NCBI RefSeq assembly: GCF_900100315.1
Contig: NZ_FNFF01000013.1
Location: 62,001 to 126,000, forward strand
Direction of reading: 5' to 3'
Length of the DNA: 64,000 nt
DNA from: Streptomyces indicus
GTDB taxonomy: Bacteria; Actinomycetota; Actinomycetes; Streptomycetales; Streptomycetaceae
Positions within the stretch are counted from its first letter, which is position 1, and every line of letters starts with the position of its first letter. A program made the translations under genes and the position numbers. The notes beneath the pieces are model-generated. The model was not told where the DNA came from. It worked only from the letters and a program-made list of their open reading frames with translations, and did not search any database. Shown one piece after another: positions 16,434 to 25,773 of the stretch.

Positions 16434-17825
16434 ATGCCTCTTGAGACCGCACTCCGGACAAGGGCCGGGCGGCCCGGCGCGGACCGTCCCGCGCGCCCCC
16501 ACTCCCCCGCGCTCACCCTGCTCGCCGCCCTGCTCGGCTTCTTCCTCATCACGCTCGACGTGTCCGTGGTGAACGTGGCCCTGCCCTCGATGGCGGACTC
16601 GCTCGGCGCCGGGATGACCGGACTGCAATGGGTCGTGGACGCGTACACCCTGGCGCTCGCCGCCCTGATGCTGTCGACCGGCGCCTTCGCGGACCGCATC
16701 GGGGCGACGAAGGCGTACGGGATCGGCGTCGCGCTGTTCACGGCGGCGTCCGTGGCCTGCGGTCTGGCTCCGGATCTGGCCACCCTGGCGGGCGCCCGGG
16801 TCGTGCAGGGCGTCGGCGCCGCGATCGTGCTCCCGGCCTCGCTGGCGCTGGTGCGCCGGGCCTTTCCGGACGCGGCCCGGCGGGCCCGCGCGGTCGCGGC
16901 CTGGGCGGCGGGCGGTTCGGCGGCCACGGCGTTCGGTCCGGTCGCGGGCGGTGCGCTGACCACGGCCTGGGACTGGCGCGGGATCTTCTTCATCAACGTG
17001 CCGTTCGGCCTGCTCGCGCTCGCCCTGCTGGTGCGGGCGCCGGTCTTCGAGCGCCGCCGTACACCGCTGGACCTGCCGGGTCAGGTGAGTGCGGCGGTGG
17101 CGCTGACCGCGCTCACGTTCGCGGTGATCGAGCGCGGTACGGCGGGTGCGGTCGCCGCGGGGGTCGCCGTGGCCGCGGCGGCGGTGTTCGTCCGGGTCGA
17201 GCGGCGGCAGGAGCATCCGCTCGTACCGTTCGGGCTGTTCCGGAACCGGACGGTCGCCGTGATGGTGGCGACGGGGGCCGCGGTGAGTGTGGCGTTCTAC
17301 GGGATCGTGTTCGTGTTCAGCCTCTTCTTCCAGCAGGTGCAGGGGCGTTCGGCGCTGGCGGCCGGGCTCCTGTTCCTGCCGATGACGGGGCTGATCGCGG
17401 TGTCCAACATCGTCGCGGGCAAGCTCTCCGGGCGGTACGGGCCGCACCTTCCGATGCTGATCGGCCAACCCCTCGCCGTGGCGGGCCTGTTGCTGCTCCT
17501 GCTCGTCGACGCGCAGGACTCGGCGCTCACGCTCGCCCTGATCCTGATGCCGCTGGCCGTCGGCTCCGCCCTCACGGTGCCGCCGCTGACCGCCGCGATC
17601 CTGGACGCCGTACCGGCCGAGCGGGCCGGTCTCGCAGCGGGCGTGCTCAACTCCGCGCGCCAGGTGGCGGGTGCGCTGAGCGTCGCCGGGTTCGGCGTGC
17701 TGATCTCGGGTGCGCTCGGCACGGATGCGTTCGTGACCGGTCTGCACGCGAGCGTGCTGATCGCCGCGGTGTTCATGACGGCGACGGCCACGGCTACGGC
17801 ACTGCTGCCGCGCCGCGGCCGGTGA
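16434..17825 (+). CDS. MFS drug-efflux transporter (DHA2-like, 14 TM)
   Basis: The product has 463 residues with about 14 hydrophobic segments. It has the DHA2/EmrB-like motif C sequence region (LDVSVVNVALPSMADSLGAG, TGLQWVVDAYTLALAALML) and the cytoplasmic ADRIGATKAYGIG motif A. It should export small hydrophobic compounds with proton antiport across the cytoplasmic membrane. The ATG at 16434 is preceded directly by GGGGGT. The neighbouring GlxA-type regulator probably controls it. Confidence 0.9.
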   Translation: MPLETALRTRAGRPGADRPARPHSPALTLLAALLGFFLITLDVSVVNVALPSMADSLGAGMTGLQWVVDAYTLALAALMLSTGAFADRIGATKAYGIGVALFTAASVACGLAPDLATLAGARVVQGVGAAIVLPASLALVRRAFPDAARRARAVAAWAAGGSAATAFGPVAGGALTTAWDWRGIFFINVPFGLLALALLVRAPVFERRRTPLDLPGQVSAAVALTALTFAVIERGTAGAVAAGVAVAAAAVFVRVERRQEHPLVPFGLFRNRTVAVMVATGAAVSVAFYGIVFVFSLFFQQVQGRSALAAGLLFLPMTGLIAVSNIVAGKLSGRYGPHLPMLIGQPLAVAGLLLLLLVDAQDSALTLALILMPLAVGSALTVPPLTAAILDAVPAERAGLAAGVLNSARQVAGALSVAGFGVLISGALGTDAFVTGLHASVLIAAVFMTATATATALLPRRGR

Positions 17826-17927
17826 ACTGCCGTGCGGACGGGGCCAATTGACGCCCGCTCGCACCCTGACCGACGAACAGCCGGGCGGGCGGGCGCAGTC
17901 GGCCCCCGCCCTCCGCGTGCCGTCGGC

Positions 17928-19481
17928 TCAGCTGCCCTCCGCCCGCTCCCCTTCCTCGCGCCGCCCGTCCACCACGCGCGGCAGCCCCAGCGGGTTGTCG
18001 TCGCGCAGTTCCGGCGGGAGCAGGGCCTCGGGGGTGGTCTGGTACGCGACCGGGCGCAGCCAGCGCTCGATCGCCGAGCCGCCCACGGAGGTGGAGGTCG
18101 AGGTGGTGGCCGGGTAGGGGCCGCCGTGCTGCTGGGCCGGTGCGACCGCCACGCCGGTGGGCCAGCCGCCGACGAGCACCCGGCCCGCGAGCGCGGTGAG
18201 TTCGGCGAGCAGGGCGCCGCCGCGGCCCTCGGGGTCCTGCCCCTCCGTCTCGGACAGGTGCAAGGTCGCGGTCAGGTTGCCCGGCAGGCGCGACAGTACG
18301 GCGCTGATCTCGGCCTCGTCGTCGTAGCGGGCCACGACGGTGACGGGGCCGAAGCACTCCTCCAGGAGCAGGTCGTGCGCCCCCTCCTCGGCCAGCCGGG
18401 AGGCGTCCACGGTGAGGAAGCCCGCGCCGACCGAGTGCTCGCCGCCGGCGCCCGGCGTGACCGGCGCCTCGACTCCGTCGAGCGCGGCGCGCGCGGCGAC
18501 CCCGGAGACGAAGGCGTCGCGCATCCGGTGGTCGAGCAGCACCCCGGCGTCGACCTCGCTGACCGCGTGCGTCAGTTCCTTGAGGAGCGTGTCGCCGTTC
18601 GGGCCCGCCGGTACGAGGACGAAGCCCGGCTTCGTGCAGAACTGGCCGACGCCCAGGGTCATCGAGGCCGCGAGGCCCGCGCCGATCTGCTCGGCGCGCT
18701 CGATGGCCGCGGCCTCGGTGACCACCACGGGGTTGAGCGAGCCGAGCTCGCCGTGGAACGGGATCGGGTGCGGGCGGGCGGCCGCCGCGTCGAACAGGGC
18801 GCGCCCGCCGCGTACGGACCCGGTGAAGCCGGCCGCGGACACCAGCGGGTGCTTGATCAGCTCGACGCCCGCCTCGAAGCCGTGCACCAACTGCACGACG
18901 TCCTCCGGGAGTCCGCACTGCGCGGCGGCGCGGCGCAGCACCGAGGCGCACAGCTCGGAGGTGGCCGGGTGGTCCGGGTGGGCCTTGACCACGACCGGGC
19001 AGCCGGCTGCAAGGGCGCTCGCGGTGTCGCCGCCGGGGACGGAGAACGCCAGCGGGAAGTTGGAGGCGGCGTAGACGGCGACGACGCCGAGCGGCACCTT
19101 GTAGCGGCGCAGGTCCGGCCACGGCGGGGTGCGGGAGTCGTCGGCATGGTTGATCACGATGTCGAGGAACGCGCCCTCGTCGACGATGTCGGCGAAGGAG
19201 CGCAGCTGGAAACTGGTGCGCGCCAGCTCGCCGTTGAGCCGGCCCGGGCCGAGCGCGGTCTCCGCGTCGGCGGCCTCGACGACATGGGCGGCGGACGCGT
19301 CGAGCAGGTCGGCGGCGGTGCGCAGCAGCGCGGCGCGCACGGTGCGGTCGGCCAGTGACTCGCGTACGGCATGGGCCGCGCGCACCACGCGGTCGATCTC
19401 CTGCGCTGTGGCCTCGACCGCAACCTGCTCACGCGGCTTCCCCGTACGGGGGTCGACGCTCCAGACTTGTGCTGCTGCCAC
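17928..19481 (-). CDS. Aldehyde dehydrogenase, 2,5-dioxovalerate (2-oxoglutarate semialdehyde) type
   Basis: The product has 517 residues. It belongs to the NADP-preferring aldehyde dehydrogenases that oxidise 2-oxoglutarate semialdehyde: catalytic Cys in LGVGQFCTKPGFVLVP, general-base Glu in FHGELGSLNPVVV, cofactor loop FTGSVRGGRALFDAA. Its substrate is the product of KDG dehydratase, and such a dehydratase lies at 37397 in this window. The GTG at 19481 follows GGAAGG. It is divergent to an IclR regulator, typical for sugar-acid or aromatic catabolism genes. Confidence 0.87.
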   Translation of the reverse strand: MAAAQVWSVDPRTGKPREQVAVEATAQEIDRVVRAAHAVRESLADRTVRAALLRTAADLLDASAAHVVEAADAETALGPGRLNGELARTSFQLRSFADIVDEGAFLDIVINHADDSRTPPWPDLRRYKVPLGVVAVYAASNFPLAFSVPGGDTASALAAGCPVVVKAHPDHPATSELCASVLRRAAAQCGLPEDVVQLVHGFEAGVELIKHPLVSAAGFTGSVRGGRALFDAAAARPHPIPFHGELGSLNPVVVTEAAAIERAEQIGAGLAASMTLGVGQFCTKPGFVLVPAGPNGDTLLKELTHAVSEVDAGVLLDHRMRDAFVSGVAARAALDGVEAPVTPGAGGEHSVGAGFLTVDASRLAEEGAHDLLLEECFGPVTVVARYDDEAEISAVLSRLPGNLTATLHLSETEGQDPEGRGGALLAELTALAGRVLVGGWPTGVAVAPAQQHGGPYPATTSTSTSVGGSAIERWLRPVAYQTTPEALLPPELRDDNPLGLPRVVDGRREEGERAEGS

Positions 19482-19627
19482 GACCGGTCCTTCCAGATGT
19501 CGGGGGCGGCCGGGATTCTTGGCGCAGAACCCTGCCGCCCACCAGGGCTGTTCGATATGCTGAACGCCGTCTCCGAATGTGAATCGCTTCGGAGGCTATG
19601 CGCAGGCGAACGAAGGGGTCAAGGGCG

Positions 19628-20398
19628 ATGTCGGCAGCCGACACCGGTGGGGCACAGGTCAAGTCCGCTGTGCGGACCGTGGAATTGCTCGAGTACTTCG
19701 CGGGCCGGCCCGGGATGCATTCGCTCGCCGCGGTCCAAGAGGCCGTCGGATACCCCAAGTCCAGCCTCTACATGCTGCTGCGCACGCTGGTGGATCTGGG
19801 GTGGGTGGAGACGGACGCGACGGGCACGCGGTACGGCATCGGCGTGCGCGCCCTGCTCGTCGGCACCTCGTACATCGACGGCGACGAGGTGGTGGCCGCG
19901 GCCCGGCCGACCCTCGACCGCCTCTCCGACGACACCACCGAGACCATCCACCTCGCGCGCCTGGACGGGGTCAATGTGGTGTATCTGGCGACCCGTCAGT
20001 CCCAGCACTACCTGCGCCCGTTCACGCGCGTGGGCCGCCGGCTGCCCGCGCACTCCACCTCGCTCGGCAAGGCCCTGCTCGCCACGCACACCGACGAGCA
20101 GGTCCGCAAGATGCTGCCCGAGACGCTCGCGCCGCTCACCGAGCACACGATCACCGACCGCGAGCAGCTGATCGAGGAGCTGCACCAGATCCGCGAGACG
20201 GGCATCGCCGTGGACCGCGAGGAGAACACGCTCGGCCTGCGCTGCTTCGGCGTCGCGATCCCGTACCGCACGCCCGCGCGGGATGCGATCAGCTGCTCCG
20301 TGCCGGTCGCCCGCCTCACCCCGGGCCACGAACAGATGATCAAGGACGCGCTCTTCGACGCCCGTGACCGTCTGACGCTCGCCACCCGGAGGCTCTGA
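19628..20398 (+). CDS. IclR-family transcriptional regulator
   Basis: The product has 256 residues from ATG 19628. There is an N-terminal winged helix (VKSAVRTVELLEYFAGRPG, VQEAVGYPKSSLYMLLRTL) and a C-terminal GAF-like effector domain (LPAHSTSLGKALLATHTDEQ, GIAVDREENTLGLRCFGVAI). ATG 19598 is an alternative, but its GGAGG is only two bases away. It should repress or activate the divergent dehydrogenase gene, with a sugar-acid intermediate as possible ligand. It is followed two bases later by a GNAT gene, so the two form an operon. Confidence 0.9.
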   Translation: MSAADTGGAQVKSAVRTVELLEYFAGRPGMHSLAAVQEAVGYPKSSLYMLLRTLVDLGWVETDATGTRYGIGVRALLVGTSYIDGDEVVAAARPTLDRLSDDTTETIHLARLDGVNVVYLATRQSQHYLRPFTRVGRRLPAHSTSLGKALLATHTDEQVRKMLPETLAPLTEHTITDREQLIEELHQIRETGIAVDREENTLGLRCFGVAIPYRTPARDAISCSVPVARLTPGHEQMIKDALFDARDRLTLATRRL

Positions 20399-20400
20399 CC

Positions 20401-20871
20401 ATGGATCTCGTGCTCCGTCCCGTCCACCCGAGCGACATCCCGGTCTTCTTCCGCCAGCAGAACGACCCGGAGTCGATGCGCACCGCCGCGTTCGTCTCGC
20501 CGAAGGCGGGCGACTGGGAGGAGTTCGGCGCCCACTGGTACCGCATCAGCGCCAAATTCCATGTGCGTACGGTGCTGCTCGACGGTGATGTGGTGGGCAG
20601 TGCCGCCGTGTACTGGGAGCCGGAGGGCGACCCGGAGGTGACGTACTGGATCGACCGCGCGTACTGGGGCCGCGGCATCGCCACGGCGGCGCTGCGCGCC
20701 CTGCTCGCCGAGTTCACCGAGCGTCCGCTGCGGGCCCGCGCCGCCGCGGACAATGCGGGGTCGATCCGCGTCCTGGAGAAGTGCGGCTTCACGGTGACCG
20801 GGCACGACCGGGGCTTCGCGCAGGCGCGGGGCGAGGAGGTCGACGAAGTGGTGCTGCGCCTGGACGCGTGA
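20401..20871 (+). CDS. GNAT-family N-acetyltransferase (RimJ/RimL type)
   Basis: The product has 156 residues. The acetyl-CoA binding region is WIDRAYWGRGIATAALRALL, followed by AADNAGSIRVLEKCGFTVTG, as in RimJ/RimL-like enzymes. The substrate is unknown. The ATG lies two bases behind the IclR stop, so it is almost certainly co-transcribed. No feature ties it to the aldehyde dehydrogenase reaction. Confidence 0.87.
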   Translation: MDLVLRPVHPSDIPVFFRQQNDPESMRTAAFVSPKAGDWEEFGAHWYRISAKFHVRTVLLDGDVVGSAAVYWEPEGDPEVTYWIDRAYWGRGIATAALRALLAEFTERPLRARAAADNAGSIRVLEKCGFTVTGHDRGFAQARGEEVDEVVLRLDA

Positions 20872-21027
20872 GCACGCGGGCGGGCTGCGCGCCGCGTGCC
20901 GACGCCGCGTACCGACGCCGCGTGCCCGCGCATCCACCCGCCGGGCCCCCTCGTCTCCCCCGCGCGGCGGAGGCGGATCGTCGCCGCGCAGGACGGCACG
21001 GCGGTCTCCGGGCGGGAGCTTGGTGTC

Positions 21028-22089
21028 ATGACGACGACACCGCTCACCTCTGCCGCACCCGGCACCCCCGCGACCGGCCGCGCGCTCAAGGCGTTGCGCG
21101 CCCTGGCCATCGCCGCGTGCGTTCCGTATCTCTCGCTCAAGCTGGTGTGGATCTCCGGGGGCCGGACCGGCATCCCCGACGGCAGCGCGCTGCTCGAACA
21201 CCGCACCACGATGCTGGTGGCCAACACGGTCACGGTCCTGATGGACGCCTGCGTGATCGTCCTCGCGCTGCTGCTGACCCGGCCGTGGGGTCTGCGGGTG
21301 CGCTCCTGGCTGCTCACCGTGCCGATGTGGGCGGCGACCGGACTGCTCCTGCCGATCATGACCGGGTTCCCGCTCCAGCTCCTGATCCGGGTGTCCGGCG
21401 GGAGCGTGCGGACGCAGACGGCGAAGGAGCCGTTCCTCGACGGCTGGGTGTTCTCGGTGGTGTACGGCGGGTTCATCGTGCAGGGCCTGGCCCTCGGCGC
21501 GCTCTTCGCGGCGTACGCGCGTCGGCGCTGGGGGTACGTGTGGCGAGGGCGGATCGCGGATCTCGCGTCGGACGCGGGGCTCTCGCCGGACACGGGCGGG
21601 CGGCTGCTCGCGTGCGCCGCCACCGTGTGCGCCGTCCTGCCCGTGACCGTGCACCTGATGTGGGCGTTGGGTGCGGACACCGGACTGAACACGGCGACGG
21701 CGGACAACCGCGCCGGTGACTACTACGCACTCGAGGCGATGAACGCCCTGTACCCGCTCGCGGCCGTGACCGGCGCCCTGCTGCTCACCTTCGGGTGGGG
21801 ACGCCGGCTGCGACTGCGGCTGCCGCTCGGACTGGTGTGGGCCGGCTCGGCCGCCACCGCGTGCTGGGGCGGCTGGCTGCTGCTCGGTTCGGCCGGTGCC
21901 GGTGATGTCGCCGAGCAGCCGACGGGGCTGATGGTGCTGACCTACGCTGGGGCTGTGATCACCGGCCTGCTCGCGCTCTCGACCGGCGTACGCCATGCGC
22001 ACCGGCGCGCGGCACAGCACCGGGCCGGCGGCGGTCTCCGCTCCTCCGCACCGGCCTCGCTCGCCGGGCCGTCCGAGCCGACCGCATGA
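21028..22089 (+). CDS. Polytopic membrane protein of unknown function, coupled to a two-component system
   Basis: The product has 353 residues with about eight hydrophobic segments and an Arg/His-rich C-terminus. I recognise no family motif. The stop overlaps the ATG of the histidine kinase gene (ATGA, 22086-22089), so all three genes are one operon and the protein may be a signal partner or target of that kinase. The ATG at 21028 follows GGGAG at about nine bases; frames upstream are low-complexity. Confidence 0.78.
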   Translation: MTTTPLTSAAPGTPATGRALKALRALAIAACVPYLSLKLVWISGGRTGIPDGSALLEHRTTMLVANTVTVLMDACVIVLALLLTRPWGLRVRSWLLTVPMWAATGLLLPIMTGFPLQLLIRVSGGSVRTQTAKEPFLDGWVFSVVYGGFIVQGLALGALFAAYARRRWGYVWRGRIADLASDAGLSPDTGGRLLACAATVCAVLPVTVHLMWALGADTGLNTATADNRAGDYYALEAMNALYPLAAVTGALLLTFGWGRRLRLRLPLGLVWAGSAATACWGGWLLLGSAGAGDVAEQPTGLMVLTYAGAVITGLLALSTGVRHAHRRAAQHRAGGGLRSSAPASLAGPSEPTA

Positions 22090-23429
22090 CCGCGCGCACG
22101 CTCGCCAGGGCGCTGCTCGGCCGCCGGGCGCGGCTGCGCTGGGTCCATCTCGTCCTGGGCGGCGCCCTGTTGATGCCCTTCTGGCTCGTGGCCGCGCTCG
22201 TGGTGCTGCCGGTCGCGGGCGGCGGGAACGCCTTCCTCGGCAGCTCGGTCGCGGCCCAGTTCGGGGCGTACGCGGTGGCGCTTCCCCTGGCCTGGGTGGC
22301 CGGGCTCTTCCCGCTGGTGCGCCCGCTGTCCGTGGGCATGGCGCGGGCGCTGTGCGGCGTGGACGGTGCGCGGTTCGCGGACGGTCCGGCCCGGGGCGGC
22401 GCCGCACGCCGGCGTACGGCGGGCTGGTTCACGCTGCATGTCGGGGTGGGCGGGATCCTCAGCGGCATGCTGCTCGCGCTGCCGCCCTTCGCGGTGAGCG
22501 TCATGCTGCTGCCGTTCGCGCCGGGCCTGCGCGACTGGCTGCGGCTGCCCGCCTCGCTCGACACCGCGTGGGCGCTGGCGCTCGCCCCGTTCGCCGGGCT
22601 CGCGATGCTGCTCCTGCTGGCGCTCTGCGCCACGGCCGCCGGTGCGCTGCTCGCCCGGTGCGCGCCGGTCCTGCTCGGGCCCACCCCGGCCGACCGGCTC
22701 GCCGCCGCCGAGCAGCGCGCGGCGGAACTGGCCGTGCGCAACCGGCTCGCCCGCGAACTGCACGACTCCGTGGGCCACGCCCTCAGTGCCGTCTCGCTGC
22801 AGGCGAGCGCCGCCCGCCGGGTGCTCGACAGCGACCCCGCGTTCGTACGGGAGGCACTGGCCGCCATCGAGGACACGACACGGCGCACCGTCGGTGAACT
22901 CGACGCGGTCCTGGGCCTGTTGCGCGAGGGCGACACCGCCGCGAAGGCACCGGCGCCCACGCTCGCCGATGACCTGCCCGGGCTCCTCGACCGCACCCGC
23001 GCCACCGGCACCGCCGTCACCGCGCAGACCGGCGTGGACGCGGCGGCCCTGCCCGTGCTGGTGTCCCGGGAGGCGTACCGGATCGTCCAGGAAGGCCTGG
23101 GCAACGCGCTGCGGCATGCGCCGGGCTCGCCCGTGGACCTGAGGATCGCCGTGTCCGGCGACGAGGTGGAGATCGTGCTGGAGAACCCGCTGTCCCCCGG
23201 CTCACCGGCCGCGTCGGAGGGCTCCGGGCCGGGCGCCCGTCCCGGCTCCCTGACCGGCTCACCTGCCGGCTCCCGGTCCGGCGGCGGTCACGGCCTCGCG
23301 GGCATCGCCGACCGGGCCCGGCTGCTCGGCGGCAGCGCGAGTGCCGGGCCGTGCGGCGGGCCCGGGGAGGCGGGTTGGCGGCTCGCGGTGCGGCTGCCGC
23401 TCACCCCGAGCGGCGGCGGCACCCGGTGA
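22086..23429 (+). CDS. Two-component sensor histidine kinase (HisKA_3/NarL type)
   Basis: The product has 447 residues. Four or so membrane segments occupy residues 15-190. The dimerisation helix follows with the phospho-acceptor in RELHDSVGHALSAVSL, then an HATPase_c domain with the N box VQEGLGNALRHAPG and the G-type sequence GGGHGLAGIADRARLLGG. A Ser/Gly/Pro-rich insert lies just before the last box. It should autophosphorylate and pass the phosphate to the regulator encoded immediately downstream, whose GTG overlaps its stop. Confidence 0.92.
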   Translation: MTARTLARALLGRRARLRWVHLVLGGALLMPFWLVAALVVLPVAGGGNAFLGSSVAAQFGAYAVALPLAWVAGLFPLVRPLSVGMARALCGVDGARFADGPARGGAARRRTAGWFTLHVGVGGILSGMLLALPPFAVSVMLLPFAPGLRDWLRLPASLDTAWALALAPFAGLAMLLLLALCATAAGALLARCAPVLLGPTPADRLAAAEQRAAELAVRNRLARELHDSVGHALSAVSLQASAARRVLDSDPAFVREALAAIEDTTRRTVGELDAVLGLLREGDTAAKAPAPTLADDLPGLLDRTRATGTAVTAQTGVDAAALPVLVSREAYRIVQEGLGNALRHAPGSPVDLRIAVSGDEVEIVLENPLSPGSPAASEGSGPGARPGSLTGSPAGSRSGGGHGLAGIADRARLLGGSASAGPCGGPGEAGWRLAVRLPLTPSGGGTR

Positions 23430-24142
23430 CCGGGCCGGCCGCGCCGCTGCGCATCGCGCTCGCGGACGACGAGCGCATGGTGCGCACCGCGCTGCGCGTG
23501 ATCCTCGACGCCGAGCCGGACATGGAGGTGGTCGGCGAGGCGGAGAACGGGGCCGAGGCCGTGTCCCTGGTGCGCGCGCTCCGTCCCGACGTGGTCCTGA
23601 TGGACGTCCGGATGCCGCAGATCGACGGCATCCGCGCCACCGAGCAGATCCTCGCCTCGGCGTCCGCGCGCCCGGCCGAGCCGCACGGACCGTCCGGGCC
23701 CCCGTCCTCCTGCAGACCCACCGCACCCCGCATCATCGTCGTGACCACCTTCGAGAACGACTCGTACGTCTACGACGCCCTGCGCGCCGGAGCCGCCGGC
23801 TTCCTGCTCAAGCGGCTCGACGCCGACCAACTGGTGCAGGCGGTGCGCACGGTGGCGGGCGGCGACTCGCTCCTGTTCCCGGCGGCCGTCCGCAGCCTCG
23901 CGGCCGCGCACGCGACGCGGAACCGGCCCCGGCCGCCATGGGTGGCGCGGCTCACCGAGCGCGAGGCGGAGGTGCTGCGCCTGATGGCCACCGGCCTGAC
24001 CAACGCGGAGATCGCCGGCCGCCTCGGCGTGGGGCCCGCCACCGTCAAGACCCACGTGGCCGCCGTCCTGGCGAAGACCGGGGCGCGGGACCGGACGCAG
24101 GCGGTGATCGCGGCGTACGAGGCGGGGTTCGTGGGGACGTAG
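23426..24142 (+). CDS. LuxR/NarL-family response regulator
   Basis: The product has 238 residues from the GTG at 23426, which overlaps the kinase stop by four bases. The receiver has Asp60 in PDVVLMDVRMPQIDG as phospho-site, the Thr of IVVTTFEND and the Lys of GFLLKRLDADQL. A Pro/Ser-rich insert of about 20 residues (after EQILASASA) interrupts the receiver between helix 3 and strand 4. The C-terminal LuxR helix-turn-helix is LTEREAEVLRLMATGLTNAE, IAGRLGVGPATVKTHV. Its targets are unknown and may include its own operon. Confidence 0.92.
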   Translation: MTGPAAPLRIALADDERMVRTALRVILDAEPDMEVVGEAENGAEAVSLVRALRPDVVLMDVRMPQIDGIRATEQILASASARPAEPHGPSGPPSSCRPTAPRIIVVTTFENDSYVYDALRAGAAGFLLKRLDADQLVQAVRTVAGGDSLLFPAAVRSLAAAHATRNRPRPPWVARLTEREAEVLRLMATGLTNAEIAGRLGVGPATVKTHVAAVLAKTGARDRTQAVIAAYEAGFVGT

Positions 24143-24220
24143 ACGCTCCGTGCTCGCGTGGTACCGGACCGCAGCCGGACCGCGGCGGAAGATGAAGGGT
24201 TCCTGTGAATCCCGCCACGG

Positions 24221-24234
24221 GCGGAACGTTCCGC
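24221..24234 (+). promoter_or_regulatory. 14-base perfect palindrome upstream of the PBP gene
   Basis: GCGGAACGTTCCGC ends 25 bases before the PBP ATG. It could be an operator. It also contains GGAAC, the -35 word of envelope-stress sigma-E promoters, with CGTC 18 bases further on, which is slightly long for that class. Confidence 0.4.
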
Positions 24235-24259
24235 TCCGGCCCGTTCGTCCTTCTTGACG

Positions 24260-25705
24260 ATGAACAAGACGATCAGACGCATCTCGGTCTTCACGCTGCT
24301 CCTCGTGCTGTCCCTCCTGGTCAGAGCGACCTGGGTGCAGTTCTACGACGGGCGTGCCCTCGCCGACAACAAGCACAACCGGCGCGGCACCATCGACAAG
24401 TACGCCTACCCGCTGGGCGGCATCATCGTGGGCGGCGAGGACATCACCGGCTCCGTACGCACCAAGGGCGGCGACCTCAAGTACAAGCGCACGTACAAGG
24501 ACGGCTCGCTGTACTCGGCAGTCACCGGCTACAGCTCGCAGGTGTACGGAGCCACCCAGCTCGAGGGCATCTACCAGGACGTCCTCGACGGGACCGACAC
24601 GCGTCTGAAGAACCCGCTCGACACGGTCACGAACAAGCGGGCCGACCCGGGCGACGTGGTCACCACCATCGACCCGGCCGTGCAGAAGGCCGCGTACGAG
24701 GCGCTCGGCGACAAGAAGGGCGCCGCGGTCGCCATCGACCCGAAGACCGGCAAGATCCTCGGCATGGTCTCGACGCCCTCGTACGACCCGTCGAAGATCG
24801 CCGGTTCCACGGACGGCGACGCCTGGAAGCAGCTCTCCGAGGACAAGGACAAGCCGCTGGTGAACCGGGCGATCCGGCAGCCGCTGCCGCCCGGCTCCAC
24901 CTTCAAGCTGGTGGTCGCGGCGGCGGCCCTGGAGGACGGGCTGTACGAGTCGGTGGACGTGCCGACGAACAGCCCTTCGCCGTACACGCTGCCCGGCACG
25001 CGCACCACGCTGCCCAACGACATCCCCTCGGCGCCCTGTGAGAACGCCACGATCCGCACCGGCCTGCGCTACTCGTGCAACAACGTCTTCGCGCAGATGG
25101 CCGCGGACCTCGGCCAGGACAAGGTGAAGGCGATGGCCGAGAAGTTCGGCTTCAACGACAAGGAGCAGGACGTCCCGGTCCGCGCCTCGCAGAGCCTGTA
25201 CCCGTCGGGCATGGACAAGGCGCAGACCGCGCTGTCCGGCATCGGGCAGTTCGACGTGACGGCCACCCCGCTCCAGATGGCCATGGTCTCGGCCGCGATC
25301 GCCAACGGGGGCACGCTGGTCGACCCGCACATGGTGGCGCAGGTGCAGGACTCGGACGGCTCGGTCCTGGAGAGCTTCGAGGACGCCGGCAGCTCGCGCA
25401 TCCTCAGCGAGTCGGTGGCCGGGCAGCTCCAGTCGGCCATGCAGACGGTCGCCGACCAGGTCGGCGCCAACGCGAAGGTCCCCGGCGCGACGGTGGGCGG
25501 CAAGACGGGCACCGCCCAGCACGGCGTCAACAACGAGGGGACGCCCTACGCCTGGTTCACCTCGTACGCGAAGGGCGGCGACGGCAAGGAGGTCGCGGTG
25601 GCCGTGATCATCGAGGACTCCGGCAAGGCACGCGACCAGATCAGCGGCACGGGCCTGGCGGCCCCGGTCGCGAAGGCGATGATGCAGGCGGCGCTGAAGA
25701 GCTGA
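24260..25705 (+). CDS. Penicillin-binding protein, transpeptidase (class B, FtsI/PBP2 family)
   Basis: The product has 481 residues. An N-terminal membrane anchor covers about residues 8-25, a dimerisation-type region follows, then the transpeptidase domain with the SxxK active site Ser213-Thr-Phe-Lys216, the SxN motif Ser272-Cys-Asn274 and Lys415-Thr-Gly. It cross-links peptidoglycan outside the membrane. It resembles the small class B PBPs of Streptomyces (the SCO1875 type, from memory). The ATG at 24260 has no ribosome site; an in-frame TTG at 24254 adds two residues. A palindrome precedes it. It is not next to division or sporulation genes. Confidence 0.93.
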   Translation: MNKTIRRISVFTLLLVLSLLVRATWVQFYDGRALADNKHNRRGTIDKYAYPLGGIIVGGEDITGSVRTKGGDLKYKRTYKDGSLYSAVTGYSSQVYGATQLEGIYQDVLDGTDTRLKNPLDTVTNKRADPGDVVTTIDPAVQKAAYEALGDKKGAAVAIDPKTGKILGMVSTPSYDPSKIAGSTDGDAWKQLSEDKDKPLVNRAIRQPLPPGSTFKLVVAAAALEDGLYESVDVPTNSPSPYTLPGTRTTLPNDIPSAPCENATIRTGLRYSCNNVFAQMAADLGQDKVKAMAEKFGFNDKEQDVPVRASQSLYPSGMDKAQTALSGIGQFDVTATPLQMAMVSAAIANGGTLVDPHMVAQVQDSDGSVLESFEDAGSSRILSESVAGQLQSAMQTVADQVGANAKVPGATVGGKTGTAQHGVNNEGTPYAWFTSYAKGGDGKEVAVAVIIEDSGKARDQISGTGLAAPVAKAMMQAALKS

Positions 25706-25773
25706 CCGCGGGCGGGGCGCGGTCGCCGGCACGGGCTCGGGCCCGGGCACCGGTGACCGCACCCCGCCTGCCG

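Noticed and set aside
19598..19627. ATG 19598 as start of the IclR gene
   Set aside because: The GGAGG is only two bases from it and the extra ten residues are not typical; ATG 19628 is preferred, though not proven.
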